Source: Pseudomonadota bacterium
Lineage (GTDB): Bacteria; Desulfobacterota; Anaeroferrophillalia; Anaeroferrophillales; Anaeroferrophillaceae
Assembly (NCBI GenBank): GCA_034660915.1
Contig: JAYEKE010000236.1
Coordinates: 1-55,319, forward strand
Length of the DNA: 55,319 bases
Reading direction: 5' to 3'
Made by a program: the position numbers and the translations under genes. Of the stretch, positions 1 to 8,969 are shown piece after piece (within the stretch, counting starts at the first letter, position 1; the number at the start of each line of letters is the position of its first letter). A model generated the notes under the pieces. It was not told where the DNA came from. It made no database searches and saw only the letters and a list, made by a program, of their open reading frames with translations.

Positions 1-330
1 CGTTACGTTAATGAGAAATAACACCCAACGGGTGAAAGTTTGTAAGTAAATATTCGACTTTGTCTATAGATTGACAAATTTTTATTATTTCTCACAGAGA
101 CACGGAGTCACAGAGGGCAAATGACTCGGGTTCTCTGTGACTTTGTGCCTCTGTGAGAGTATTTTTATCTTTTCTGAAAACGTAGTCGAATGTTTACGTT
201 TGTAATAGTAAAACATCCTGTAATCATTAAACCTAAAAGGTACAAGGTAAAAACCTTAAACCCTACACCTTAAACCTTTAAAGGCTAATCGCTAAAGGCT
301 AATCGCTAAAGGCTAATCACTCAGTTTAGG
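1..330 (+). repeat. MITE-like element, family A copy 1 (left end outside window)
   Basis: Non-coding. It has the family core (CACCCAACGGGTGAA near 24-37), a shared 154-bp block (79-232, repeated at 19554-19707) and a right end of short CTAAAGGCTAATCGC repeats finishing in CTCAGTTTAGG. The shared block holds an imperfect hairpin at 91-157 (CTCACAGAG against CTCTGTGAG at the tips). A TACAAGGTAAAAACC module follows at 241; in copy 4 the same module lies upstream of the block, so the element is mosaic. No gene is seen in this stretch. Confidence 0.7.
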
Positions 331-339
331 TTAAATCTA

Positions 340-385
340 ACACCGTAATCGAGCAAAAAGAACATTTTTCAAGGCAGCCTTGAAT
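340..385. repeat. Terminal repeat of family C element, next to the ychF stop codon
   Basis: The motif TAATCGAGCAAAAAG followed by CATTTTTCAAGGCAGCC recurs at the right end of the element near 35683-35835. It ends in a perfect palindrome, TTCAAGGCAGCCTTGAA (368-384), directly against the ychF stop codon, so it may also act as a transcript-end hairpin. Only one arm of the element is seen here. Confidence 0.55.
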
Positions 386-1482
386 CAGACATTGAAACGG
401 AAATTTACTATATCACCATCCTTTACCACATATTCCTTCCCTTCAAGACGAAGCAGGTTTTTCTCTTTTGCCCGCCCCATCTCTCCCCCGCAACCAACAA
501 AATCATCATAGGCCAGCACCTCTGCCCGAATAAAACCTCGCGCAATGTCAGAATGGATCTTACCCGCAGCCTTCAATGCCGTGGTTCCCGCGGTGATTGT
601 CCATGCTTTCACTTCATCTTTACCCACGGTAAAAAAGGGTATCAGCCCTAACAACGAATAAGAATGTCGGGCCACCAGCTCCAGGGCCGGCGCTACAATC
701 CCCAAATCATCCATAAAAGCCTGACGATCTTCATTATCCAACTGGGAAATTTCCATTTCAACTTTTGCTGACAAGGCAATAACATCGGTATTAGCCCCGG
801 TCATCTTTCCTTTTACCGCCGCGACAATATCCTCTTTTTCTTTGGCATCAGCTTCTTCATCCACATTTACCACGATCAATTCCGGCCTTTGTGATAGAAA
901 TTGATAGGTATTCAGTACGAGTAACTCATCTCGGGAAAATTCAAGATCACGCAAGGATTTTTCATCCTCAAGCGCTGTACGACAGCGGGCGAGGATCTGC
1001 TGTTCTTTCAGCAGCAGATCCTTATCCTGCCCCTTCTTCAAGCTTGCCGCAATCCTTTCAAGTCGCTTCTCTACCAGTTCCAAGTCAGCAAACAATAATT
1101 CCATCTCTACTATTTCGGCATCCAGCGCCGGCGCCACCCGATTCTCATAGGCAGGAACTGTTTCGCTTGAAAACCCCCTCACCACCTGAATCAGCGCCTG
1201 CACATCCCGCACCTGATTACACACCCGACGCCCTGGAGAGTCTTTACCCCCTCCGGGAACAATACCCAACATGTCAAACAATTCCATATCCGCGTAGGCA
1301 GTCTTCTTTGGTTCATACACCTGTACCAAATAGTCGATACGTGGATCCGGCACCCTGACCATGCCAACATGAGGTTCCGGCTTGACCGTCACAACCGGAC
1401 TGGAATCCTCACTCATACCGGTCAATGAATTAAACAAAGCCGTCTTCCCTGTATTAGGTAAACCCAAAATCCCTATGCGCAT
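385..1482 (-). CDS. ychF: YchF/OBG-family nucleotide-binding protein
   Basis: Universally conserved, ribosome-associated P-loop protein of the Obg-HflX superfamily; family members prefer ATP to GTP. The 365-residue length is normal. The P-loop GLPNTGKT lies at about residues 7-14. The usual NKxD specificity motif is replaced by NVDE, as is typical of YchF, and the C-terminal TGS domain ends in the characteristic DGDIVNFRFNV. The ATG at 1482 is chosen because MRIGILGLPN is the family N-terminus and GAGG lies 7 nt upstream; an upstream in-frame start would add 31 unrelated residues. It follows rpoZ on the same strand but is separated by a terminator. Confidence 0.95.
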   Translation of the reverse strand: MRIGILGLPNTGKTALFNSLTGMSEDSSPVVTVKPEPHVGMVRVPDPRIDYLVQVYEPKKTAYADMELFDMLGIVPGGGKDSPGRRVCNQVRDVQALIQVVRGFSSETVPAYENRVAPALDAEIVEMELLFADLELVEKRLERIAASLKKGQDKDLLLKEQQILARCRTALEDEKSLRDLEFSRDELLVLNTYQFLSQRPELIVVNVDEEADAKEKEDIVAAVKGKMTGANTDVIALSAKVEMEISQLDNEDRQAFMDDLGIVAPALELVARHSYSLLGLIPFFTVGKDEVKAWTITAGTTALKAAGKIHSDIARGFIRAEVLAYDDFVGCGGEMGRAKEKNLLRLEGKEYVVKDGDIVNFRFNV

Positions 1483-1604
1483 AAACACCTCAATAAACTC
1501 AACAATCTGATTCTGCCAGCAATGTAGCCGCAAAGCCACTTCATCACGCAGCCCAGCCTTAGAAGAACACCACACCCTTACCGGATAATAATGACTTTCA
1601 CTAA

Positions 1605-1620
1605 TGTTTCACGTGAAACA
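1605..1620. promoter_or_regulatory. parS: parS centromere-like site (ParB binding)
   Basis: TGTTTCACGTGAAACA is a perfect 16-bp palindrome that matches the bacterial parS consensus (TGTTNCACGTGAAACA). It lies between ychF and rpoZ, outside both genes. In characterised chromosomes parS sites bind ParB and cluster around the replication origin. No second copy is seen in the window and parA/parB are not present. Confidence 0.9.
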
Positions 1621-1668
1621 TCTAAATATCACTAAAACAGAAGCCCTGACCCAGGGTCGTCGTGACAT

Positions 1669-1698
1669 AAAAAAGAGGACACCAAGGTCCTCTTTTTT
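1669..1698 (-). terminator. Intrinsic terminator downstream of rpoZ
   Basis: The stem GAGGAC/GTCCTC (1675-1680 and 1687-1692) has a 6-nt loop and is flanked by A and T runs, so it can work in either direction. On the minus strand it directly follows rpoZ and closes the yicC-to-rpoZ transcript before ychF. Confidence 0.75.
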
Positions 1699-1735
1699 TA
1701 TTAAACATACCGCGTCATACTATCCTACCCATCAT

Positions 1736-1927
1736 TCATTCATATTCCGGCCATACTTTGCCGGCGGCTATTTCCCGCAGAGCCATAACAATAGGCCGAT
1801 TTTTATAATTCTCTACCAGTGGCTCCTGCCCCTTAAATATCTTTTTGGATCTCCTCGATGCCAAGACAACCAATTCAAACCTATTCTGCACCTTTGCTAA
1901 ACAATCTTCAACGGTTACTCGCGCCAT
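1736..1927 (-). CDS. rpoZ: RNA polymerase omega subunit
   Basis: A 63-residue omega subunit, which helps assemble and stabilise the beta-prime subunit of RNA polymerase. It starts [10 protein letters not shown] and contains the conserved [12 protein letters not shown] segment and the [14 protein letters not shown] motif of the family. It lies downstream of gmk on the minus strand, the gmk-rpoZ order seen in many bacteria, although a family A repeat now separates the two genes. A terminator follows. Confidence 0.95.
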   Translation of the reverse strand: MARVTVEDCLAKVQNRFELVVLASRRSKKIFKGQEPLVENYKNRPIVMALREIAAGKVWPEYE

Positions 1928-1966
1928 ATCACACCTCTTTCCATTTTTTACTATACTATTATATTA

Positions 1967-2137
1967 CCTGAGCTGAGCTACTAGCGGTTAGCGGTTAGCC
2001 ATTAGCATTTAGCTTTTAATAATCAGGGCTTTACGTTGATTAGCAACAACTCCCCTCGGGTGAATATGTATAATATTAAACACCTTGTAATTATTGAGCT
2101 AATAGCTGAGTGCTAAAAGCTAATCGCTTTATTTAGG
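1967..2137 (+). repeat. MITE-like element, family A copy 2 (simplest copy)
   Basis: The element runs from CCTGAGCTGAGC to CTTTATTTAGG, with runs of GGTTAGC/GCTAATCGC words near both ends and the central core ACGTTGATTAGCAACAAC followed by CCCTCGGGTGAA (2031-2063). It has no internal insert. The right end overlaps the 3' end of gmk: the gmk stop codon TAA (2133-2135 on the minus strand) is part of the element's CCTAAAT terminal repeat. Confidence 0.75.
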
Positions 2138-2753
2138 TTTTAGCAAGATATCCTGCCTGAAACAAAAAATCCCGCTGCCGAACCATCCGACAACGTTCAC
2201 TGATTACCAGGCAACAAAGACTATTTGCCGCCTCCTCTATACGGTCATTGATTATCAGATAATCATAATCAACCCCTCGGGTTATTTCCCTTTCTGCATT
2301 TTCCATCCTTAACTTCACAACATCCTCAGCATCAGTGCTTCTATCCACCAACCGTTTTTGCAGAATTTGCTTTGAAGGCGGCAGAACAAACACCAGGACA
2401 GTACGCTCAGGCATCAACTTCCGGACTTGGAGTCCCCCCTGGACGTCAATATCAAGCAATACATCCTGTCCGGCATCCAAGAGGTCCTGAACCGCGTGTC
2501 GACTTGTACCGTAAAAGTTTCCATGAACTTCCTCCCACTCCAAAAAGAATCCTTCTTCCACCAGGCTTGAGAAACCGGAGCGGGTCACGAAATGATAATC
2601 AATCCCGTCCCGCTCATCACCTCGCGGTCTCCTGCTCGTATACGATACTGAATATACCAGATTCTCCATGCGGTCAAGACACAAACGACCCAAAGTACTC
2701 TTACCTCCCCCCGAGGGAGAAGATAAAATCATCAACAAACCTGATGGAGCCAT
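2133..2753 (-). CDS. gmk: Guanylate kinase
   Basis: Phosphorylates GMP to GDP with ATP in purine nucleotide salvage and synthesis. The product is 206 residues. The P-loop SSPSGGGKST is at residues 11-20, followed by the GMP-binding SYTSRRPRGDERDGIDYHFV segment and the DIDVQGG motif typical of Gmk. The ATG at 2753 gives the expected N-terminus, with AGGGA upstream; a longer reading adds 12 residues. The 3' end runs into a family A repeat whose terminus provides the stop codon. Confidence 0.95.
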   Translation of the reverse strand: MAPSGLLMILSSPSGGGKSTLGRLCLDRMENLVYSVSYTSRRPRGDERDGIDYHFVTRSGFSSLVEEGFFLEWEEVHGNFYGTSRHAVQDLLDAGQDVLLDIDVQGGLQVRKLMPERTVLVFVLPPSKQILQKRLVDRSTDAEDVVKLRMENAEREITRGVDYDYLIINDRIEEAANSLCCLVISERCRMVRQRDFLFQAGYLAKT

Positions 2754-2906
2754 TATTTCATCATCCCTAAGAAATGTCGACAGGAACAAATCTCAACTTG
2801 AATTATGATATAAGAAAACTATTGCAGAATGTTCAATTAAAGTTACTTCCAGCGCGACATCCTAAGGGTAACGTCCAGGATGACGCGCAAGGCATGGTGG
2901 ACTATA

Positions 2907-3782
2907 TTACTTGTCGCCGTCGATGGCTTGGTTGTGGGTCTTCTTGCCCCCTTGTCTCTTCACCTGATCCAACGTCTTGCCGTCTTTGTATTTCCATTCC
3001 TTCCAACCATTGGCTCGACGGCCCAGAACTACAGCAGCAGCTATGCTAGGCGATGAGAAAATGTGATCTTGGTTGAATTTATAAACATTGTTGGCCTTGT
3101 CCAGAACACCATCGTCGATCAACTGAGTACGCCAGTTCTTCACATACGGTCCAGCCGATTGGGTCTCTTGTAGATTGCAGAGTGAGCCTTTGAATACCAC
3201 GAGACCGTCTTCCGTGTATTCACCCTCGGCCTTTGCTGCTTTGCCCTGGCAGTAAAGAATATCTTTCTTCTGGGGCTTTTTAATCTGGTCGAAGATCGGA
3301 TAGCCAAGAGTGGCAACCAGAATTTTGATAGTGTCAAAATTATCGAGGAGATCCGCCTCCATAGACTCAGAAACGAAAGGTCGGGTGGTCACAGTCTGGT
3401 CGAGTTTGTAGCGCCCGGTCTTCTGGGCCTCCTCGTGACAAAATGACTCCAGAAACTTGACATGAGTCTTTGTGAAATACTGGGTTCTGGAGATGATAGC
3501 GATAGCGGTGCTCCAGAAGTCCTTCTGTTTATTCTGCTGTTTGAGCCTGGTGAGGCATTCCTCGGCTTCTCCCACATAGAGCATTGGTTTGCTGTCCTCA
3601 TCAGACGTGCCGATCAGGAAGTACACACCGACGTTCTTCAATTCAGCTCGTTTTGCTGCCTCATCCAGTTTTGCTCGCGGGAAAAGAACGGCCTGCACCG
3701 TACGACTGGTAATCTCGGCAATCTTAAGACTACGCGGATTGCCGTCTGGCAGAAACACTTGAATTGTCTTGCCTATTATCAT
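2907..3782 (-). CDS. GIY-YIG domain protein with C-terminal DUF4357-like domain
   Basis: A 291-residue protein. The middle carries a GIY-YIG-type nuclease signature (GVYFLIG at about 52-58 and LYVGEAEE about 10 residues later). The C-terminus (SSPSIAAAVVLGRRANGWKEWK) resembles the DUF4357 domain often fused to GIY-YIG proteins in accessory regions. Its biological target is unknown; such proteins occur among mobile-element and defence genes. It sits inside the otherwise conserved remA-gmk interval, so it is probably a later insertion. About 150 bp without recognisable features separate it from gmk. Confidence 0.75.
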   Translation of the reverse strand: MIIGKTIQVFLPDGNPRSLKIAEITSRTVQAVLFPRAKLDEAAKRAELKNVGVYFLIGTSDEDSKPMLYVGEAEECLTRLKQQNKQKDFWSTAIAIISRTQYFTKTHVKFLESFCHEEAQKTGRYKLDQTVTTRPFVSESMEADLLDNFDTIKILVATLGYPIFDQIKKPQKKDILYCQGKAAKAEGEYTEDGLVVFKGSLCNLQETQSAGPYVKNWRTQLIDDGVLDKANNVYKFNQDHIFSSPSIAAAVVLGRRANGWKEWKYKDGKTLDQVKRQGGKKTHNQAIDGDK

Positions 3783-3872
3783 GTTCTACTCTTTCCCCAA
3801 CATTATTATCATCTAGCCATATTGACCTGATAAATTGATATTTAGGTAATATTGCCTTGATGAAAAAAGTTG

Positions 3873-4154
3873 CTATTCCGGGAAACTATCCGTATTGATG
3901 AACCGATGAGCAATGGTTTCTGCCTGAATAGCTGATAGAATCACATGATCACTGTCAGTAATGATCAACGCCCTGGTTTTACGCCCCTGGGTGGCGTCTA
4001 TTAACTTACCTCGTTCACGAGCATCATCCTTCAGCCGTTTCATCGGCGCTGAAGATGGGGTGACAATGGCAACTATCCTGGACGCTACAACAGTATTGCC
4101 CAAACCAATATTCAACAACCATCGCTGGTTGCTATACTGCCGGTTTTCTTTCAT
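3873..4154 (-). CDS. remA: RemA-like DUF370 protein
   Basis: A 93-residue member of the DUF370/RemA family, DNA-binding regulators first studied as activators of extracellular-matrix genes in Bacillus. The signature [19 protein letters not shown] is followed by the matching block [18 protein letters not shown]. The ATG at 4154 is preferred because GAGGG lies 7 nt upstream, giving a 16-residue extension before the usual LLNIG start; another ATG 18 nt earlier is possible. It is placed directly after yicC, the order found in many Firmicutes and deltaproteobacteria (yicC-remA-gmk-rpoZ). Confidence 0.85.
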   Translation of the reverse strand: MKENRQYSNQRWLLNIGLGNTVVASRIVAIVTPSSAPMKRLKDDARERGKLIDATQGRKTRALIITDSDHVILSAIQAETIAHRFINTDSFPE

Positions 4155-4190
4155 CAACTTCCCTCTTAACAACTGGATAGCCCTACAGTA

Positions 4191-5093
4191 TTAAGCTACA
4201 TTTTGCACTTGTTCCCGCAGTTTTTCCAACTCATCTTTAACCTGGACAACCAACTGCAGTACCGGCAAAGCCGCAGCCTTTGAGCCTATGGTGTTAGTCT
4301 CTCGCAATAATTCCTGAATTATAAAATCCAGCTTTTTTCCTCTGGGGCCAACCTGCTCTCCTATGGTCATGGAAAACTGCTGACAATGACTTTTGAAACG
4401 AACCAGCTCCTCCGTTACATCAGCTCGTTCGGCAAGCTGCGCCGCCTCCTGATAAATACGTTCATCATCAATCGGCGCCAAGCCATCCAGTAAGCTTTTC
4501 ATCCGACCCACGAGTTTATCCCTGATCAATTCCGGAAGTCCCTGTACCGACTTACTGATTTCATCAAGCAAAGATTCCAACTTCTTGCAACGCATCAGCA
4601 AATCTTCCTGCAATATCTCGCCTTCTGTTTGCTGCATCGCCCTCAATGATTGTAAAGCTTTTTCTATGACCAGCAGATATTGATCTGTATGCTGGCTGAC
4701 CACCTTAGCATCAACGCTGCGTTTCAATAAGACTTCAGGCTGAGCGACAATTAATGACAAGGGGATATTCATCGACTCCAGAGTAAGGTCCTGCTGCAGT
4801 TGTAAAAAGGCATTTTTATAAGCACGGGCCAAGCCGAGGTCCACCTGAAGAGAAGTTTCCTCGGCATCCGGGTTCCTGGTTATTGAAAGACTCAGTTCAA
4901 CTTTTCCCCGCGCCAACAATTTTTTGATCAGTTGACGGACTTGAGGTTCCATATAAGAACAAATTGACGGGGCCTTAAAACGAAAATCAAGATAGCGTGA
5001 ATTAACCGAACGCGCGGTGACCATAACCGTATATGGACCGACCTCTGCCTGGGCTTCTCCATAACCTGTCATGCTGAGCAAACTTTCTGCCAT
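4191..5093 (-). CDS. yicC: YicC family endoribonuclease
   Basis: A 300-residue YicC-type protein. It has the N-terminal MTGYGEAQAE motif at residues 8-17, the NSRYLDFRFK segment, and a C-terminal DUF1732 domain with DFIIQELLRETNTIGSKA. Family members are RNA endonucleases linked to stationary-phase survival and small-RNA turnover. Its ATG shares one base with the lysA stop codon (TAATG), so the two are translationally coupled. remA, gmk and rpoZ follow. Confidence 0.9.
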   Translation of the reverse strand: MAESLLSMTGYGEAQAEVGPYTVMVTARSVNSRYLDFRFKAPSICSYMEPQVRQLIKKLLARGKVELSLSITRNPDAEETSLQVDLGLARAYKNAFLQLQQDLTLESMNIPLSLIVAQPEVLLKRSVDAKVVSQHTDQYLLVIEKALQSLRAMQQTEGEILQEDLLMRCKKLESLLDEISKSVQGLPELIRDKLVGRMKSLLDGLAPIDDERIYQEAAQLAERADVTEELVRFKSHCQQFSMTIGEQVGPRGKKLDFIIQELLRETNTIGSKAAALPVLQLVVQVKDELEKLREQVQNVA

Positions 5094-6373
5094 TATGATC
5101 TCTCCTCTTTTGCCCGCCAGTCAACCATGCTTTCTCCGGCAACCAGATCATTAAAGGTTTCGCGGCGCCGAATAACCTGATATTGATTCCCAATTACCAT
5201 TATCTCAGGCACTCGTAGTCGTGAGTTATAATTTGAGGACATGGTAAAACCATAGGCCCCGGAGCTCATCACCGCCAGCAGATCCCCTGAGTTAAGCGGC
5301 GGCAAAAGGCGCTCTTGTGCCAGAAAATCCCCTGACTCACAAATGGGACCAACTACGTCAACGGTTTTTTTGTCAATTTCCTTCCCAGCAAATTCACGCA
5401 GCGGTAGAATATTTTGATAAGCGTTATAAAGACTTGGACGTACAAGATCGTTCATTCCAGCATCAACAATCACAAAGTTTTTTGTCACCCCAACCTTAGT
5501 ATAAAGCACCCTGCTCACCAATATCCCCGCATTTCCTACCAAAGCCCTTCCGGGTTCCATAATTAACAGGCAACCCAAGTCTTTGACCACCCCCGTCACC
5601 GCTTTAGCATATTCCGCCGGCAATGGCGGTTTTTCGGCATCATAGGTAATCCCCAATCCACCACCAATATCGAGATAGTGAATATCTATTTTTAGTCGGC
5701 GAAGTTCTTCAATCAGTGATTTTATCCGCTCCAACGCATCACGAAAAGGACTGACTTTTGTCAGTTGGGAACCTATATGGCAATCTACACCAACTACTTT
5801 AATATTTGGCAGATTGGCGGCCCGTTGATATAAAGGCACCGCTTCAGAGATGGGGATACCAAATTTATTCGCGCTTAAACCCGTAGAAATATATGGGTGG
5901 GTCTGGGGATCAACGTCAGGATTAATCCTGAGTGACACAGGAGCAACCATATCTCTCTTTTCGGCCAGCTGATTGATAAGCTCAAACTCCTGGGAGGACT
6001 CAACATTAAACATCAAAATACCGGCATCCAGGGCGGCATTAATTTCACCCACCGCCTTACCCACCCCGGAAAAAACGATTTTATCGCCCTCAACCCCTGC
6101 CCGCAGGGCCCGGAAAAGCTCCCCACCGGAAACCACATCACATCCACCTCCTAAGGACGCGAAGAGGGAAATAACACTGAGATTAGAACAGGCCTTGACT
6201 GAATAGCAGATCTGATGATCCAAATCCCCAAAGGCATCATTAAATGCCTGGTAATGGCGAACCAGCGTTTCATGACTATAGAGATAGAAAGGAGTTCCTT
6301 CCTGCCGCGCAATTTCAGCAACCGGCAGCTGCTCACAAAACAGCTGTCCATCCTGATAATGAAAAGAATTCAT
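5093..6373 (-). CDS. lysA: Diaminopimelate decarboxylase
   Basis: A PLP enzyme that converts meso-diaminopimelate to lysine, the last step of lysine synthesis. The 426-residue length is normal. The PLP-binding lysine lies in CYSVKACSN (K60), and the substrate-binding CESGDFLAQER motif and a YGFTMSSNYNSR C-terminal block are present. It lies between the lipoprotein gene and yicC, overlapping yicC by one base. No lysine riboswitch is seen in the 80-bp upstream gap, so it probably depends on read-through from the arginine-gene transcript. Confidence 0.95.
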   Translation of the reverse strand: MNSFHYQDGQLFCEQLPVAEIARQEGTPFYLYSHETLVRHYQAFNDAFGDLDHQICYSVKACSNLSVISLFASLGGGCDVVSGGELFRALRAGVEGDKIVFSGVGKAVGEINAALDAGILMFNVESSQEFELINQLAEKRDMVAPVSLRINPDVDPQTHPYISTGLSANKFGIPISEAVPLYQRAANLPNIKVVGVDCHIGSQLTKVSPFRDALERIKSLIEELRRLKIDIHYLDIGGGLGITYDAEKPPLPAEYAKAVTGVVKDLGCLLIMEPGRALVGNAGILVSRVLYTKVGVTKNFVIVDAGMNDLVRPSLYNAYQNILPLREFAGKEIDKKTVDVVGPICESGDFLAQERLLPPLNSGDLLAVMSSGAYGFTMSSNYNSRLRVPEIMVIGNQYQVIRRRETFNDLVAGESMVDWRAKEERS

Positions 6374-6453
6374 TTACTGATCCTTATTTACCGGTAATCC
6401 ATAAAAATACTCTTGGCGTTACTATTTCTCAGGCTGAACTCCTGGCCAGGTTA

Positions 6454-7521
6454 TTACTTGATAAACACCTCGCGCTCTGGTGAAAGCGGACTCTCATTAT
6501 GCCTGGCCGAAGCATCCAGGGCTGAAATACGATAGACATAATGTCGCTCCGGCATTACCTGGACATCGAGATAATCGGTTGTCGTTGGCGGTACTTCGAG
6601 AACATAAGATCTGCCACTTTCCACCTCATACTTATGAATTCGATAAACCTTTATATCCGGTTCCTGGTTTGCCTGCCACGTCAGCTGCACCCCTCCCTGG
6701 AAGGGGAAAGCGGTAAATTCAGCTACCGGTGCCGGCGGAGTATAGTCTCCTGGAACAACAGATACGGGTATTGATCGACAACTTTCCCAGGGAGTGCCCT
6801 GAAAAATTGAAATGGCAGTAATTGCATATCGATATGGGTGCCAATCCTTCAGGCCCACATCCACATAAGATAGATCAGTTATCACCTCAGGAGTTATTAA
6901 TTGCCATTTCTGACTGGCATCATGTCGATATACCCGGTAGCCATATACCTTGACCTGTTCCCCGGTAGCCTTATCAGGAAGGGGTTTTTCCCAGTTCAAA
7001 GTAACAATGGCGGGACCGGGCTCACAAGTAAGCGGCTTTGGGGGATCAAGGGGTTCATAACTATACACTTTAATTTTATTCGAAGTTTTACTCTGCCAGC
7101 CATGATTATTGCGAGACACCACTTTAATTGCCTGCAATAAATCCCGGGGAATAAGCGGCAAAGGATAATAAACCATGCCACTTTCAATATATCCCTGTTT
7201 TGGTCGGGGAAAATTAACTTCTGCTAACAGCTCAAATCCCACGTCACAGAAAACACACCCTTCATCTCCCTGTTTCAAGGTCTTGGAAAAAATGCTGAAA
7301 CCTTTTATTTCCGCCGGCCGACTGCCATCGGCGTTTTCAGCTGGAATACTCCAAACCAGGTAGCGAGCCCCGGGACGAATATCAATTTTCAGATCGGTAA
7401 CTGCCCGGGGGACCACCAAACGGGGCGGCACGGGATCTGCCTTTTTACCACAGGCGACAAGACCAATCAAAACCGCCATCAGGAGCAACCATAATGTTCT
7501 GTTTTTAGCCAAGTTCACCAC
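6454..7521 (-). CDS. Lipoprotein with fibronectin type III-like repeats
   Basis: A 355-residue predicted lipoprotein. The N-terminus has a short charged start, a hydrophobic segment and the lipobox LVAC with the acylated cysteine at residue 24, followed by GKKADPVPP. The remainder has three fibronectin III-like beta domains, with repeated YRVYR, YRIHKYE and YRISALD strands. The role is unknown; it is presumably anchored in the envelope. It begins directly after the argH stop codon with GTG (7521; a second GTG at 7518 is equally possible). lysA follows. Confidence 0.75.
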   Translation of the reverse strand: MVNLAKNRTLWLLLMAVLIGLVACGKKADPVPPRLVVPRAVTDLKIDIRPGARYLVWSIPAENADGSRPAEIKGFSIFSKTLKQGDEGCVFCDVGFELLAEVNFPRPKQGYIESGMVYYPLPLIPRDLLQAIKVVSRNNHGWQSKTSNKIKVYSYEPLDPPKPLTCEPGPAIVTLNWEKPLPDKATGEQVKVYGYRVYRHDASQKWQLITPEVITDLSYVDVGLKDWHPYRYAITAISIFQGTPWESCRSIPVSVVPGDYTPPAPVAEFTAFPFQGGVQLTWQANQEPDIKVYRIHKYEVESGRSYVLEVPPTTTDYLDVQVMPERHYVYRISALDASARHNESPLSPEREVFIK

Positions 7522-8913
7522 CTAATCTGCATCCTGCCACTGCCGTTTCAACCGATCAAGCTGTTGCACAACCTGTTGTGGAGCTGTCCCCCCCCAAACA
7601 TTCTTGCTACGAACAGCATCTTCCGCTGAGAGTAAAGAAATTACCTGCTCATCAAAATAGTCAGAAAACCGTTTCCAGTCATCAAGTGACATATCCTTAA
7701 ATTGAAGTCCCTTTTCAAGGCAGTAAGCAACAATATTGCCAACTATTTCATGGGCCTGACGAAATGGCAGCCCCCGGCGAACAAGGTAATCGGCAATTTC
7801 GGTGGCCGTCGAAAAACCATATTCCACCTGCGTAGCCATGCTCTGACGGTTTACAGTCATAGACGTAACCAATGGTGCCATAATCGCCAGTGAACCTTTC
7901 ACCGTATCGATAGAATCAAAAAGCGGTTCTTTATCTTCCTGCATGTCTTTATTATAGGCCAGTGGAAGTGATTTCATCGTTACCAGAAGGCTGACCAGAT
8001 CACCAACGACGCGCCCGCATTTACCCCGAATCAACTCTGGCACATCGGGATTTTTCTTCTGGGGCATAATGCTGCTGCCGGTACAAAATGAATCCGCCAA
8101 AATAATGAAGTTAAATTGCACCGACGACCACAAGACCAGTTCTTCACAAAAGCGGGACAAGTGCAGCATAATCAAAGCGCCTGAAAAAAGCGTTTCAATG
8201 ACACCATCCCGATCACTGACCGCATCCATGCTGTTGGCAGTCAGACCGGTAAACCCCAGCTCATCCACGACCATTTGCCGATCAATGGAAAAACTGGTAC
8301 CCGCCAAAGCCCCCGAACCAAGAGGCATAATATCAGCCTGCTTTTCAGTATTTTCCAAGCGCTGATAATCACGTGAAAACATTTCCACATAGGCCAGCAG
8401 ATGATGAGCAAAAAGCACCGGTTGCGCTTGCTGTAAATGGGTAAAACCAGGCATGACCACGTCTTTTGTGGCCTCAGCCTGAGTAATCAAAGCATTTATC
8501 AAGCCCTTGAGCAAACTTTTAATCCCTGATATTTCTTTTTTCAGATAAAGGCGGATATCCAGGGCCACCTGGTCATTTCGACTGCGGGCCGTATGAAGCT
8601 TGCCGGCAAGTCCTGCCCCGATCAAATCAGACAGGCGGGATTCAATATTCATATGAATGTCTTCCAAGGGGACGGAAAAAACAAATTCTCCTTTTTCAAT
8701 TTCCTCACGAATATCCTGCAATCCGGAAATGATCTGGTCCGCCTCCTCGGAACTTATAATCCCACACGAAGACAACATGCGACAATGGGCTATACTTCCC
8801 AGAATATCTTCGCTATATAGCCGCTGATCAAAGCCAATAGATGCCGTAAATTCTTCAACCAGCTTGTCAGTTCGCTCGCTAAATCGTCCACCCCATGGTT
8901 TTTGCGTACTCAC
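7522..8913 (-). CDS. argH: Argininosuccinate lyase
   Basis: Cleaves argininosuccinate to arginine and fumarate, the last step of arginine synthesis. The product is 463 residues. The superfamily signature GSSIMPQKKNPD, the TARSRNDQ substrate loop and the N-terminal KPWGGRF are all present. The GTG at 8913 is chosen because ACGAGG lies 6 nt upstream and STQKPWGGRF is the normal N-terminus; an upstream start would add 20 unrelated residues. It lies downstream of yggS, separated in the same transcript from argG, argF and argD by lspA, lgt, maf and yggS. Confidence 0.95.
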   Translation of the reverse strand: MSTQKPWGGRFSERTDKLVEEFTASIGFDQRLYSEDILGSIAHCRMLSSCGIISSEEADQIISGLQDIREEIEKGEFVFSVPLEDIHMNIESRLSDLIGAGLAGKLHTARSRNDQVALDIRLYLKKEISGIKSLLKGLINALITQAEATKDVVMPGFTHLQQAQPVLFAHHLLAYVEMFSRDYQRLENTEKQADIMPLGSGALAGTSFSIDRQMVVDELGFTGLTANSMDAVSDRDGVIETLFSGALIMLHLSRFCEELVLWSSVQFNFIILADSFCTGSSIMPQKKNPDVPELIRGKCGRVVGDLVSLLVTMKSLPLAYNKDMQEDKEPLFDSIDTVKGSLAIMAPLVTSMTVNRQSMATQVEYGFSTATEIADYLVRRGLPFRQAHEIVGNIVAYCLEKGLQFKDMSLDDWKRFSDYFDEQVISLLSAEDAVRSKNVWGGTAPQQVVQQLDRLKRQWQDAD

Positions 8914-8969
8914 AATCAACCTCGTAAAAATATTTTGGCTTTTAACCGCAATCTGAACTTCGCCGGGAA

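Noticed and set aside
891-1358. Open reading frame of 155 codons on the plus strand inside ychF
   Set aside because: Pro/Ser-rich translation with no recognisable domain; it is antisense to the clearly conserved ychF and is a shadow frame.
6374-6453. Possible lysine riboswitch upstream of lysA
   Set aside because: The gap is only 80 bp and lacks the conserved L-box features; it is too short for the known aptamer.
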